DNA of 64,000 nucleotides from Pedobacter alluvionis (GTDB lineage: Bacteria > Bacteroidota > Bacteroidia > Sphingobacteriales > Sphingobacteriaceae). The number at the start of each line of letters is the position of its first letter. Position 1 is the stretch's first letter. The stretch covers positions 518,981 to 582,980 of the forward strand of contig NZ_RCCK01000014.1 in assembly GCF_003664035.1 (NCBI RefSeq). Reading direction: 5' to 3'. The notes beneath the pieces are model-generated. The model was not told the origin of the DNA. It ran no database searches and worked only from the letters and a program-made list of their open reading frames with translations. This document shows, piece after piece, positions 52,022 through 60,912 of the stretch. Position numbers and translations under genes: made by a program.

Positions 52022-53353
52022 ATGTATCAATTAACAGTACCTGCAGATCACGTTAACGAATCTTTAAGTAAGCACATTTTGGCCGATGGTTTCGACCTGA
52101 CCTACGATATGGAAAAGAGTCACGGTGCCTATATTTACGATTCGAAATACAATAGAACTTTGCTCGATTTTTTCACCTGCTTTGCTTCCGTTCCTTTGGG
52201 TTATAATCACCCTAAAATGATTAATGATGAAGCCTTTAAAAAAAATCTTTTGCTGGCCGCTTTAGCCAATCCATCGAATTCTGATGTTTACACCCAGCAG
52301 TATGCACAGTTTGTTGAAACATTTTCTAAAGTTGGCATCCCTGATTATTTGCCACATGCTTTTTTTATTGCGGGTGGAGGCTTAGCAGTAGAAAATGCAA
52401 TTAAAGTAGCCATGGACTGGAAGGTTCAGAAAAACTTTGCAAAAGGATATACAGAAGAAAAAGGCTTTAAGGTTTTACACTTCGAAAGAGCTTTTCATGG
52501 CCGTACGGGTTACACGCTTAGCTTAACCAATACCCTACCTGATAAAACCAAATGGTTTGCCAAGTTCGATTGGCCAAGAGTAGCTGTTCCTGAAGTTAAA
52601 TTTCCACTTTCAGGAGATAATTTAAACCATGCCATTGCAACTGAAGAAGCCTCGCTGGCACAGATCAAAAAAGCCTTTGCGGATCATAAAGATGATATCT
52701 GCGCGATAATTGTAGAACCGATCCAATCTGAAGGTGGAGATAATCACCTACGGGATGAGTTTTTGATCCAACTTAAGACTTTGGCCGATGAAAACGATGC
52801 CTTTTTAATTTATGATGAAGTACAAACTGGTGTTGGCTTAACCGGCAAATTCTGGTGCCACCAACATTTTAGCGAAAAAGCCAGACCTGATATTTTGGCT
52901 TTTGGTAAAAAAATGCAGGTTTGCGGTATCCTTGTTGGGAATAAAGTAGACGAAATTGAAACCAATGTATTTAAAGTACCCAGCCGGATTAACTCAACAT
53001 GGGGAGGCAATCTTGTAGATATGGTACGTTCTACCCAGATTTTACAGATCGTAGAAGAAGATCAGCTATGCGACAATGCTGCAAAAATAGGCATGTATTT
53101 AAAAGAGCAGTTGAAAAATCTGTCACACAAGTTTGATCAAATGACAAATATACGCGGAAGGGGTTTGCTGTGTTCGTTTGATTTCCCGACAAAAGAAATG
53201 CGCAATGCATTTATTGGTAAAGGATTGGAGAACAATGTGATGTTTTTGGGCTGTGGCGATAAAACCATACGCTTTCGTCCGGCACTTTGTATTGAGCAAA
53301 AGCATATTGACGAAGGCTTGACGGTTATGGAAAAAATATTGCCTTTATTGTAG
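52022..53353 (+). CDS. lat: L-lysine 6-transaminase
   Basis: A 443-residue class III PLP aminotransferase of LAT size. The family markers are DFFTCFASVPLGYNHPKM near the start, HGRTGYTLSLTNTLPDKT, the aspartate segment FLIYDEVQTGVGLTG and the PLP lysine in AFGKKMQVCG (about 294-297). It transfers the epsilon-amino group of lysine to 2-oxoglutarate, giving aminoadipate semialdehyde. The start is the ATG at 52022. The next small gene follows 2 bases after the stop. Confidence 0.92.
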   Translation: MYQLTVPADHVNESLSKHILADGFDLTYDMEKSHGAYIYDSKYNRTLLDFFTCFASVPLGYNHPKMINDEAFKKNLLLAALANPSNSDVYTQQYAQFVETFSKVGIPDYLPHAFFIAGGGLAVENAIKVAMDWKVQKNFAKGYTEEKGFKVLHFERAFHGRTGYTLSLTNTLPDKTKWFAKFDWPRVAVPEVKFPLSGDNLNHAIATEEASLAQIKKAFADHKDDICAIIVEPIQSEGGDNHLRDEFLIQLKTLADENDAFLIYDEVQTGVGLTGKFWCHQHFSEKARPDILAFGKKMQVCGILVGNKVDEIETNVFKVPSRINSTWGGNLVDMVRSTQILQIVEEDQLCDNAAKIGMYLKEQLKNLSHKFDQMTNIRGRGLLCSFDFPTKEMRNAFIGKGLENNVMFLGCGDKTIRFRPALCIEQKHIDEGLTVMEKILPLL

Positions 53354-53355
53354 GC

Positions 53356-53760
53356 ATGAATAGAAAATCGTTAGTTTATTTCTTCGTTGCAGGGATTTTA
53401 GTATTGATCATTTTCATGGTTAAAGATGTTTTCGACCAACCTGGGATTGGGGATATGAAAGCTGGCTTTAAGGAAATTATCAAGTATAGAAACGCCAATA
53501 ACACTGGGCCGGTACAACGGATTTACATCGTAACGGTTAAAGATTCGATATGGAAAGAGATGGAAGATTATGGTAACCTAATGCCCCATACTAAATACGG
53601 GAATACGAAAGTTTACTTCTTTATGCAAAATGGAAATGTTCCAAACACATTAGCGCCTGGAGAAGTAAACTTCGACCCAACATTTAACAAATCATGTATT
53701 GCCCTATATGAAAAAAGTGCGATGAGCCAGGTGGCGTTTAATAAGTATCCATTCAAGTAA
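53356..53760 (+). CDS. Small single-pass membrane protein
   Basis: A 134-residue protein with one N-terminal helix (about 7-23, VYFFVAGILVLIIFMV) and a periplasmic remainder (RIYIVTVKDSIWKEMEDYGN, NTKVYFFMQNGNVPN). I do not recognise the family. It starts 2 bases after lat and is probably translated with it. Confidence 0.7.
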   Translation: MNRKSLVYFFVAGILVLIIFMVKDVFDQPGIGDMKAGFKEIIKYRNANNTGPVQRIYIVTVKDSIWKEMEDYGNLMPHTKYGNTKVYFFMQNGNVPNTLAPGEVNFDPTFNKSCIALYEKSAMSQVAFNKYPFK

Positions 53761-53842
53761 GAGTAGAGACATTAATGGATACCCCCGTCCTTATTCTGAT
53801 CGATGATTTGAAAATGAGCGGTTCTGAGCATTTGGCAACTAT

Positions 53843-53976
53843 AGTCCCGCTCCCTCCTGCCAATTTGATCCCGATGTAAAATCGGGAGGCATCCGTTCCA
53901 ATCGGGTTTATGAACAATGTTTTGTGCATTGAAAAAAACACTGTTCAATAAACCTGACAGCAGCGAAAATCCTTTT
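53843..53976. repeat. Partial copy of the ~290-bp structured element
   Basis: GTCCCGCTCCC, then a TGCC/GGCA stem in which an ATCCCGAT/ATCGGGA hairpin is nested, then AATCGGGTTTA and TAAACCTGA. Both closing arms are missing. Confidence 0.6.
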
Positions 53977-54213
53977 TGCTTGCAGCAACCCTTAATATGC
54001 TGTCATGCTGAGGCACGAAGCATCTGCAAACTATGGAACAGAGCCCTCATCACTTCAAAACCCGTAAAAAGATTGCAGCAAATGGCAGGACTGTAGCACC
54101 TATGAAATGCTAACGTTCATTTTCTAACCCTAAAAATTCATTATTACCCGCAGGAGTCTTCGACTACGCTCAGACTGACAAGTATCTTATATAATTTAGC
54201 TCAGGACTATCCC

Positions 54214-54235
54214 CGGTCTGTGTCCTCACAGAACG
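54214..54235. repeat. Hairpin with TCCT loop (covarying family)
   Basis: CGGTCTGTG and CACAGAACG pair at all but one position. The stem sequence is unlike those at 7384 and 21196, but the layout is the same. Confidence 0.5.
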
Positions 54236-54433
54236 GAACACGCAAAATATACGCTACCACTACAGCAACTATGATACACTAGCATTTATTTCCTAACCCT
54301 AAAAAATCCTGCTATTTATCATACTACATCAGTCTTCGGCTGCGCTCAGACTGACAAGCAACTAATTGCCCCAGCTCAAAACTAACGAAGTTCCCAAACT
54401 GCTCTTACCCTTTAAACTTCGTGAGTTTCCCCT

Positions 54434-55795
54434 CTAAACAAATGCTGAAAATCCGGTTATTGCACGGCCAACAATCAACGTATTAATTTCTTTCGTACCC
54501 TCATAAGAATAAATCGCCTCGGCATCGGCCACAAAACGTGCTACATTATATTCGAGTAAAATACCGTTTCCACCCATTACTTCCCTTGCTTTGCTTACTA
54601 CATCACGCGTTCTTAATGAACAGAAAACTTTGGCTAGCGAAGCATGCTCATCTTTCAATAAACCCTGATCCTGCAATTGTGACAACCTAAAACATAATGT
54701 TTGCATGGCCGTTAAATTCGACAACATTTCAACTAAATGGTTTTGGATCAACTGAAAAGATGCAATGGGTTTACCAAACTGTTTTCGGGTCTGGGTATAT
54801 TCCAAAGCATTTTCATAAGCACCCCGAGCGCAGCCTACCGCCTGCCAGGCAACCCCTGCTCTTGTCATTTGTAGTACCTTAGCGGTATCTTTAAATGAGT
54901 TTGCATTTTGTAAGCGATCTGCTTCTTCTACCTCGCAATTGGTTAAGGTAATAATCCCATTCTGCACGATCCGCAATGCCATTTTATCCTGCATTTTCTC
55001 TACAGCAAAACCTGGATTATCTTTTTTCACGATAAAGCCTTTTACTTCTCCGCTTTCCTCATCTCGTGCCCAAATAATTAAGATATCTGCAAAGGTGGCA
55101 TTACCAATCCATTTTTTTTGGCCATTTAAAATCCATTTACCGGCTACCTTTTTACATGTTGTGGTTAAACCGCCAGCAGCAGCTGAGCCAACTTCGGGTT
55201 CGGTTAATCCGAATGCACCAATAATTTTAAATTGCTGCATGAGCGGTAACCACTGTTGTTTTTGTTCTTCCGATCCACATAAATAGATCGATCCCATGGC
55301 CAGGCCGCTCTGTACACCAAAAAAAGTAGAAATAGAAGTGTCAATCCGCGCCATTTCCATCGCTAAAATCCCTTCCATTAAATTCGATTTCCCCGGACAA
55401 CCATAACCTTTATAGGTTAATCCACAAATGTTGAGTTCGGCAAGTTTTGGGATAATTTCGAAAGGGAATTCAGCTTTGTTCCAGTAATGGTTAACTATGG
55501 GTTTTACTTCTTTTTCTAAAAAAGCACGTACTTTTAACTGAAGCTCACGGTCTTCATCTTTGAGCGCTTCATCGCCCAAATGATAAAAATCACCTTCAAT
55601 GGGTGGTAATTCTTTCTTTTTACCCGATCCACCCATCATTTTCATCATCCCCTGGATTTGTTTATCATCCAGGCTTGATATGGTTTCGACCATTTTGGGT
55701 AAATCGACTTTTTTCGATAAAGCCTCTAACTTATCGAAATCTACGTGTTTAAAAAGATTGTACGCGTTTTTGAGAGATGAGAATATATTCGCCAT
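54434..55795 (-). CDS. Acyl-CoA dehydrogenase family protein
   Basis: A 453-residue flavoprotein started at the ATG at 55795. The FAD/substrate segments are IGAFGLTEPEVGSAAAG and WILNGQKKWIGNATFADI; the catalytic Glu432 lies in YSYEGTKEINTL, a position shared with glutaryl-CoA dehydrogenase-type members. A low-complexity Met/Gly/Lys stretch (about 41-53) precedes the core. The substrate is uncertain: glutaryl- or other short-chain acyl-CoA. The neighbouring lysine aminotransferase makes lysine catabolism possible but not proven. Confidence 0.88.
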   Translation of the reverse strand: MANIFSSLKNAYNLFKHVDFDKLEALSKKVDLPKMVETISSLDDKQIQGMMKMMGGSGKKKELPPIEGDFYHLGDEALKDEDRELQLKVRAFLEKEVKPIVNHYWNKAEFPFEIIPKLAELNICGLTYKGYGCPGKSNLMEGILAMEMARIDTSISTFFGVQSGLAMGSIYLCGSEEQKQQWLPLMQQFKIIGAFGLTEPEVGSAAAGGLTTTCKKVAGKWILNGQKKWIGNATFADILIIWARDEESGEVKGFIVKKDNPGFAVEKMQDKMALRIVQNGIITLTNCEVEEADRLQNANSFKDTAKVLQMTRAGVAWQAVGCARGAYENALEYTQTRKQFGKPIASFQLIQNHLVEMLSNLTAMQTLCFRLSQLQDQGLLKDEHASLAKVFCSLRTRDVVSKAREVMGGNGILLEYNVARFVADAEAIYSYEGTKEINTLIVGRAITGFSAFV

Positions 55796-55850
55796 TATTA
55801 TTCGTTTTGAGAATAACAAATAAAGGGCGGTTTTGTTGGACTCCGGGCTT

Positions 55851-55988
55851 TGTCATTCTGAGGAACGAAGAATCTTTAACCGATGAAAAAGATGCTTTGT
55901 GCCTCGCACGATAAGAGTACAAAAAAATTTGTTGTATTTGCGTTAGTGCATTTACCTGAAAGATTCTTCTCTGCGCTCAGAATGACAA
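55851..55988. repeat. Dispersed palindromic repeat (GTCATTCTGAG family)
   Basis: TGTCATTCTGAGGAACGAAG and CTGCGCTCAGAATGACA form the arms, with AAGAATCTTT/AAAGATTCTT inside. A half-copy of the same family lies at the right edge of the window (63967-63996). Confidence 0.75.
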
Positions 55989-55994
55989 ATTTTT

Positions 55995-56711
55995 CTACCT
56001 TAAATCAAACAAATTATCAACACCTAACAATTTCCGCGAAGTAAAGCCTTCGCCAAAAGTGGCGCCAATGCTTTTACCGAATTCTCTTGAACGGCCAATT
56101 ACGCTTTCGAAAAACTCCGGCGATGAAATATAAGTTTGCAAATCATCTACATCAGGATTATAAAACTGTGTTTTAAAAGCTTTGATCGATTCAATTTTCT
56201 TATCCATGTGGTCAGATATATCTACAATAATATCAGGCTTCAAGTATCTGTCCTGGATGTATTGCAATAACAACCTCGGGCGGTGGGCCTCTTGTTTAAC
56301 ACCATCTATCAACGTTTCAATTTTTGGCAAACCTGATAAAAAAACCGAATCATAAACCAGGTCTCCTGCCCTTCCATGATCAGGGTGACGGTCTTCCAAA
56401 GCATTGCTTAAAATAATTTCGGGTTGATATTTTCTGATGGCTTTAATTACTTCTAAACGGTGAAATTCATCATTCTGAAAAAATCCGTCTCTCAATCTTA
56501 AATTTTCGCGAACATGTAAGCCCAAAATTTTTGCAGAGTCTGCAGCCTCTTCATCTCTTGTTTCTGCTGTACCACGCGTACCCAGTTCGCCTCTGGTTAA
56601 ATCTACAATTCCAACTTTTTTACCAAGGGCAATATGTTTTAAAATAGTACCGGAACAGCAAAGCTCTGCATCATCAGGATGCACGGCTATAACTAAAATA
56701 TCTAACTTCAT
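55995..56711 (-). CDS. bshB1: Bacillithiol biosynthesis deacetylase BshB1
   Basis: A 238-residue LmbE-type zinc deacetylase. The zinc site is AVHPDDAELCCSG near the N-terminus and HPDHGRAGDLVYDS near residue 108. It removes acetate from GlcNAc-malate to give GlcN-malate in bacillithiol synthesis. It follows glutathione peroxidase by 7 bases, a natural thiol-redox pairing. BshA and BshC are not in the window. Confidence 0.93.
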   Translation of the reverse strand: MKLDILVIAVHPDDAELCCSGTILKHIALGKKVGIVDLTRGELGTRGTAETRDEEAADSAKILGLHVRENLRLRDGFFQNDEFHRLEVIKAIRKYQPEIILSNALEDRHPDHGRAGDLVYDSVFLSGLPKIETLIDGVKQEAHRPRLLLQYIQDRYLKPDIIVDISDHMDKKIESIKAFKTQFYNPDVDDLQTYISSPEFFESVIGRSREFGKSIGATFGEGFTSRKLLGVDNLFDLR

Positions 56712-56718
56712 GATGTAA

Positions 56719-57231
56719 TTATTGGGTATTTTGGCTCAGCAGCTGCTGAACTTTCTTTTTAATTTTCGAACTCAACGGCTTGGTGAAGGGCAAGAAATAA
56801 TCTTCCAGTTCGCCATTTTTGTTTAGCAGGTATTTATGAAAGTTCCAACGGGGTTTCGAACTTAATTTTGTGTTTTGCTTTTTATCGCTCAGGAACTGAT
56901 AAAGTGGGTGAGCATGTTCGCCACGGACCATAATCTTTTCAAAAACAGGGAATTTTACACCATGGTTAATCTCGCAAAAAGATGCGATATCAGACCCATT
57001 TAAAGGTTCTTGTTTTCCAAAATCATTTGTGGGAAAGCCCAGAATTTCAAAATCAGGGCTATTAATCTCATCCTTAAGTTGCTGTAATTCTTTTAACTGC
57101 GGCGTAAAACCACATTCTGATGCGGTATTTACGATCAAAACAACTTTGTTGCGATAGGCTGATAAAGGCTGTTCTTCGCCATTAATTTTCTTAACCTTAA
57201 AAGAATAAATATTCGGAATGCGATCCTGCAT
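56719..57231 (-). CDS. Glutathione peroxidase family protein
   Basis: A 170-residue thioredoxin-fold peroxidase. The active site is VNTASECGFTPQLKEL with Cys in place of selenocysteine, and the LGFPTNDFGKQEP loop carries the Asn/Gln of the catalytic set, with RWNFHKYLLNKNGEL following. In bacillithiol-using bacteria such enzymes may draw electrons from thioredoxin or bacillithiol. It sits between DUF4294 and bshB1 in a tight three-gene run. Confidence 0.92.
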   Translation of the reverse strand: MQDRIPNIYSFKVKKINGEEQPLSAYRNKVVLIVNTASECGFTPQLKELQQLKDEINSPDFEILGFPTNDFGKQEPLNGSDIASFCEINHGVKFPVFEKIMVRGEHAHPLYQFLSDKKQNTKLSSKPRWNFHKYLLNKNGELEDYFLPFTKPLSSKIKKKVQQLLSQNTQ

Positions 57232-57237
57232 TATATG

Positions 57238-57852
57238 TTATTGATAAAATCCTGAGGTACGGATAATAGATTCTATATCCCTATCTGTATTTGGATTGTA
57301 AGTACTTTTTAAATTATGTCCTACCACGCGGGCAACAATCTGATAAGAAAATGCAGCGAAACCTCCTTTTGTTTGCTTTACTATATCGTATGTTGTTCTG
57401 CCCACTTCACGGTCGATCAGTTTTGTTAAAATCTGACCTTGAGTAATTGTTAATTCTTTTATTTCACGGTTAAACATGTCTTTAATTTCTTTATCACATT
57501 GTTTAACCAGTTGTTTCTGTTCTTTTTTCTCAGGAGTCCGGGCCAAATCCTGCTCTAATTGTTCATAACGCCGTTTTGCAAACAGCGCATAAGGCATTAC
57601 TTTTAATACGTTATACCTTAAACGGTTATAGGCAGCCTGTTCTGCTGGCGATTTCCAGATTCTGGCTGCGTAAATGTTAACCTCATTAAGTTGCATCCAG
57701 GGAATCATAACACCATTATCGTTTGTTGAAGCTACTTTAATTGTATCACTTTTTCCTAATTTAGGGAATACTGGAGCAACAGGATCCTGGGCCCATAGCG
57801 AAATGCTACAAATCATTACAATACAAAGAAAAAAGAGCCCTTTAAATTTCAT
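57238..57852 (-). CDS. DUF4294 domain protein
   Basis: A 204-residue exported protein (signal cut near SLWAQ). The body is the DUF4294 signature: MIPWMQLNEVNIYAARIW, NRLRYNVLKVMPYALFAKRR, MFNREIKELTITQGQILTK and VGRTTYDIVKQTKGG. The family is confined to Bacteroidota as far as I recall and has no assigned function. First gene of the run with glutathione peroxidase and bshB1 (6 bases to the next). Confidence 0.87.
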   Translation of the reverse strand: MKFKGLFFLCIVMICSISLWAQDPVAPVFPKLGKSDTIKVASTNDNGVMIPWMQLNEVNIYAARIWKSPAEQAAYNRLRYNVLKVMPYALFAKRRYEQLEQDLARTPEKKEQKQLVKQCDKEIKDMFNREIKELTITQGQILTKLIDREVGRTTYDIVKQTKGGFAAFSYQIVARVVGHNLKSTYNPNTDRDIESIIRTSGFYQ

Positions 57853-57962
57853 AAATTTATACTTTTACAAAGTTAGGTGTTATTTCATATATTAGTTGTT
57901 TCACAAAACTAATATAAGTTTTATTCATAAATAAGACGCAAATTTTTACGCAAAAAATACAA

Positions 57963-60170
57963 ATGAAAACAGAGTTAGTGATTGATTTAGAGGCGGAAAA
58001 GCAAGAGATTCTAAAAAGATATAGGGCATTACTACGGGCAAGCAAATCTACTTTACAAAAGGGCGATAAAAAAGAAATCAGAAAAGCTTTTGATATGGCA
58101 CTGGAAAGCCATAAAGATATGCGCCGTAAATCTGGCGAACCTTACATCTACCACCCTATCGCTGTCGCGCAAATTGCTGCCGAAGAAATTGGCCTGGGAA
58201 CAACCTCAATAGTATGCGCCTTACTACACGATGTGGTAGAGGACACCGATATCACTTTAGAAGATATTGAACGTGAGTTCGGTAAAAAAACCGCTAAAAT
58301 TATCGACGGCTTAACCAAAATCTCGGGTGTTTTCGATACCAACAGTTCTTTACAGGCCGAGAATTTCCGTAAAATGCTGCTCACTTTGGCTGATGATGTG
58401 AGGGTAATCCTGATCAAACTTGCAGATCGTTTGCACAATATGCGTACAATGGATTTTATGCCCCGCCACAAGCAGCTTAAAATCGCTTCAGAAACCATTT
58501 ACTTATACGCTCCATTAGCCCATAGATTGGGTTTATATGCCATAAAATCAGAATTGGAAGATCTTTCAATGAAATATCTTGATCCTGATACTTACAAATT
58601 CATTGCAAAAAAATTAAACGAGAAAAAAGCAGAACGTGCGCTTTTCATCAAAAAATTCGTAGAGCCTATTGATGAAATTGTTCACGAACAAGGTTTAGTT
58701 GCCGATGTTTACGGCAGGCCGAAGTCAATCCACTCCATCTGGAACAAGATGAAAAAGAAAAATATCCCTTTCGAAGAGGTGTATGATCTTTTTGCCATCC
58801 GGATTATTTTGGACTCGGCCCCGGAAAATGAAAAGGCCGATTGCTGGAAAGCTTATTCTATTGTTACCGATTTATACCGCCCAAATCCGGATCGGTTACG
58901 CGATTGGGTTTCCTCACCAAAAGGAAATGGTTACGAAAGTTTGCACACCACGGTAATGGGTCCACGCGGACAATGGGTTGAGGTACAGATCCGTACACAA
59001 CGCATGAACGAAATTGCGGAGAAAGGTTTTGCTGCACACTGGAAATATAAAGAATCAAGTAACGATAACGGTCTGGATCAGTGGATCCAGAAAGTTCGCG
59101 AAATGTTGAGTAATCCAGAAGCCAATGCTTTAGATTTCCTTGACGATTTCAAGATGAACCTTTTCTCTGATGAGATTTTTATTTTCACACCAAAAGGTGC
59201 TTTAATCCAGTTGCCTTTAGGCGCAACCGCATTGGATTTTGCTTTCGAGATCCATACCGATGTAGGCGCAACCTGTATAGGTGCTAAAGTAAACCACAAG
59301 CTGGTTCCTATTTCATATAAACTACAAAATGGCGATCAGGTAGAGATTATCACCTCGAGCAAACAAACCCCTAAAGAAGATTGGCTAAATGTGGTGGTTA
59401 CCGCCAAAGCCAAATCTAAAATTAAGTCATCTTTAAAAGAAGAAAAGCGGAAAATTGCTGAAAACGGGAAAGAAATCCTGGAAAGAAAGCTCAAATCGTT
59501 AAAAATCACCTACAACACCGATAATATACAAAAGCTTAGCTATTTCTTTAAGCTACCTTCTACACAAGAGCTTTTTGTAAATGTTGCCTTGGGCAAAATC
59601 GAGCTGAAAGACATAAAAGAATACCTGTCTAGCGAGAAAGAAGTCGAAAACCGCAGCCCGGAGCGACCTGAGAATCTTTCTGTGGATGGAATCAAGAGTA
59701 AAATAAAAGGCGGAGAATCTGATATTTTACTGATTGGTGAAGATATGCAGCGTATTGATTATACCTTGGCAGCCTGTTGTAACCCCATTCCTGGCGATGA
59801 TGTTTTTGGATTCATCACCGTGAGTGAAGGTATAAAGATTCACCGTACCAATTGCCCAAATGCAGCACAGTTAATGGCCAATTATGGGTATCGTGTGGTA
59901 AAAGCCAAATGGAACAAACAACAGGAATTAACCTTTTTAACAGGCTTACGGATTGTTGGTATTGACGATGTCGGTTTGATCAACAACATCACCAGGGTTA
60001 TCTCTACCGACTTTAAAGTAAATATGCGCTCGATTACTGTTGATACCAATGAGGGGATTTTTGATGGTTCGATTATGATTTTCGTAAACGATACCGAACA
60101 CCTGGAAAACCTGATTAAAAATTTATTAAAAGTTAGAGGGGTAACCGGAGTAACAAGGTTTGATGCCTAG
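57963..60170 (+). CDS. rel: Bifunctional (p)ppGpp synthetase/hydrolase Rel
   Basis: A 735-residue RelA/SpoT homologue. The hydrolase HD motif is intact (HDVVEDT, 89-95), the synthetase has GRPKSIHSIWNKM and YESLHTTVMGPRGQWVEVQIRT, and TGS (FTPKGALIQLPLGATALDF), a C-terminal zinc-finger-like segment (ACCNPIPGDDVFGFITV) and an ACT domain follow. With both sites intact it should both make and degrade the alarmone. It is followed by a Fur-family gene after a ~200-base gap. Confidence 0.96.
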   Translation: MKTELVIDLEAEKQEILKRYRALLRASKSTLQKGDKKEIRKAFDMALESHKDMRRKSGEPYIYHPIAVAQIAAEEIGLGTTSIVCALLHDVVEDTDITLEDIEREFGKKTAKIIDGLTKISGVFDTNSSLQAENFRKMLLTLADDVRVILIKLADRLHNMRTMDFMPRHKQLKIASETIYLYAPLAHRLGLYAIKSELEDLSMKYLDPDTYKFIAKKLNEKKAERALFIKKFVEPIDEIVHEQGLVADVYGRPKSIHSIWNKMKKKNIPFEEVYDLFAIRIILDSAPENEKADCWKAYSIVTDLYRPNPDRLRDWVSSPKGNGYESLHTTVMGPRGQWVEVQIRTQRMNEIAEKGFAAHWKYKESSNDNGLDQWIQKVREMLSNPEANALDFLDDFKMNLFSDEIFIFTPKGALIQLPLGATALDFAFEIHTDVGATCIGAKVNHKLVPISYKLQNGDQVEIITSSKQTPKEDWLNVVVTAKAKSKIKSSLKEEKRKIAENGKEILERKLKSLKITYNTDNIQKLSYFFKLPSTQELFVNVALGKIELKDIKEYLSSEKEVENRSPERPENLSVDGIKSKIKGGESDILLIGEDMQRIDYTLAACCNPIPGDDVFGFITVSEGIKIHRTNCPNAAQLMANYGYRVVKAKWNKQQELTFLTGLRIVGIDDVGLINNITRVISTDFKVNMRSITVDTNEGIFDGSIMIFVNDTEHLENLIKNLLKVRGVTGVTRFDA

Positions 60171-60187
60171 TTAGTCAGAAGTTTTTA

Positions 60188-60270
60188 GTCCGGAGTCCGA
60201 AGTTTAGATGCTAAGGAACACGCTATTTGACAGATTGAACTTCGGACCTCTGTCTCCCGAACCTCCGACT
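60188..60270. repeat. Imperfect dyad/word repeat after rel (TCCGGAGTCCGAAGT)
   Basis: GTCCGAAGTT and AACTTCGGAC are perfect complements; CCGGAGTCCGAAG and CTCCCGAACCTCCGAC repeat the same words. Could serve as a weak terminator but has no T-tract. Confidence 0.45.
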
Positions 60271-60351
60271 TATTTCAACAATCCAACAATATAACAATTC
60301 AAATCTATGTAATCATTTCATCGGTGTAATCATTTTTCAAAACTATTTACC

Positions 60352-60359
60352 TACCTTTG
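60352..60359 (+). promoter_or_regulatory. Candidate -7 box TACCTTTG for the fur-family gene
   Basis: Exact match to TAnnTTTG, 17 bases before the ATG at 60377. Confidence 0.45.
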
Positions 60360-60376
60360 AATGGAGTTTAAAAACT

Positions 60377-60874
60377 ATGTCTGAACAAAAAACAAATGAG
60401 CTCGTTCGCAAGATTTTTGAGGCTTATTTAGAAAACAAAAATCTACGTAAAACACCAGAGCGTTTCGCTATATTGGAAGAAATATATTCAAGAAACGATC
60501 ACTTTGATGTAGAAACCCTTTATATCCACATGAAAAACCAAAAGTACCGCGTAAGCCGTGCTACAGTTTATAATACATTGGAGTTATTGGTTTCCTGCGA
60601 TTTAGTTACCAAACACCAGTTTGGTAAAAACATGGCACAATTCGAAAAATCTTATGGTTACCGCCAGCACGATCACGTAATCTGTATCGAATGTGGTAAA
60701 GTAGTAGAATTCTGCGATCCCCGAATCCACCAGATCCAAACCATGGTTGGTGATCTTTTAAAATTTGATGTTAAACATCATTCGTTGAATCTTTATGGTT
60801 TCTGCTCTGATTGCAGTATGGCCAGAAAAGTAAACGAAAGTGCAGCGACAGCCGCGAAAAGTGTAGAAAATTAA
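60377..60874 (+). CDS. Fur-family transcriptional regulator
   Basis: A 165-residue Fur/PerR/Zur-type regulator. The winged helix is KTPERFAILEEIYSRNDHFD and VSRATVYNTLELLVSCDLV; the dimer-zinc Cys pairs are ICIECGKVVEFCD and FCSDCSM, with His residues in HDHVICIEC and DVKHHSLNL as metal ligands. Whether it senses iron, peroxide or zinc cannot be decided. It lies directly upstream of purA (38 bases), a pairing I recall as conserved in Bacteroidota. Confidence 0.92.
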   Translation: MSEQKTNELVRKIFEAYLENKNLRKTPERFAILEEIYSRNDHFDVETLYIHMKNQKYRVSRATVYNTLELLVSCDLVTKHQFGKNMAQFEKSYGYRQHDHVICIECGKVVEFCDPRIHQIQTMVGDLLKFDVKHHSLNLYGFCSDCSMARKVNESAATAAKSVEN

Positions 60875-60912
60875 ATCAAAATACAAATAAAACCAGCTTA
60901 ATTTATTAAATA

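Larger units (their letters stand above)
53761..54433. other. Intergenic region with repeat fragments
   Basis: No gene. It contains a partial structured element (53843-53976), half dyads of the GTCAT family (about 54001-54026, 54150-54181 and 54332-54358) and the covarying hairpin at 54214-54235. Confidence 0.6.
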
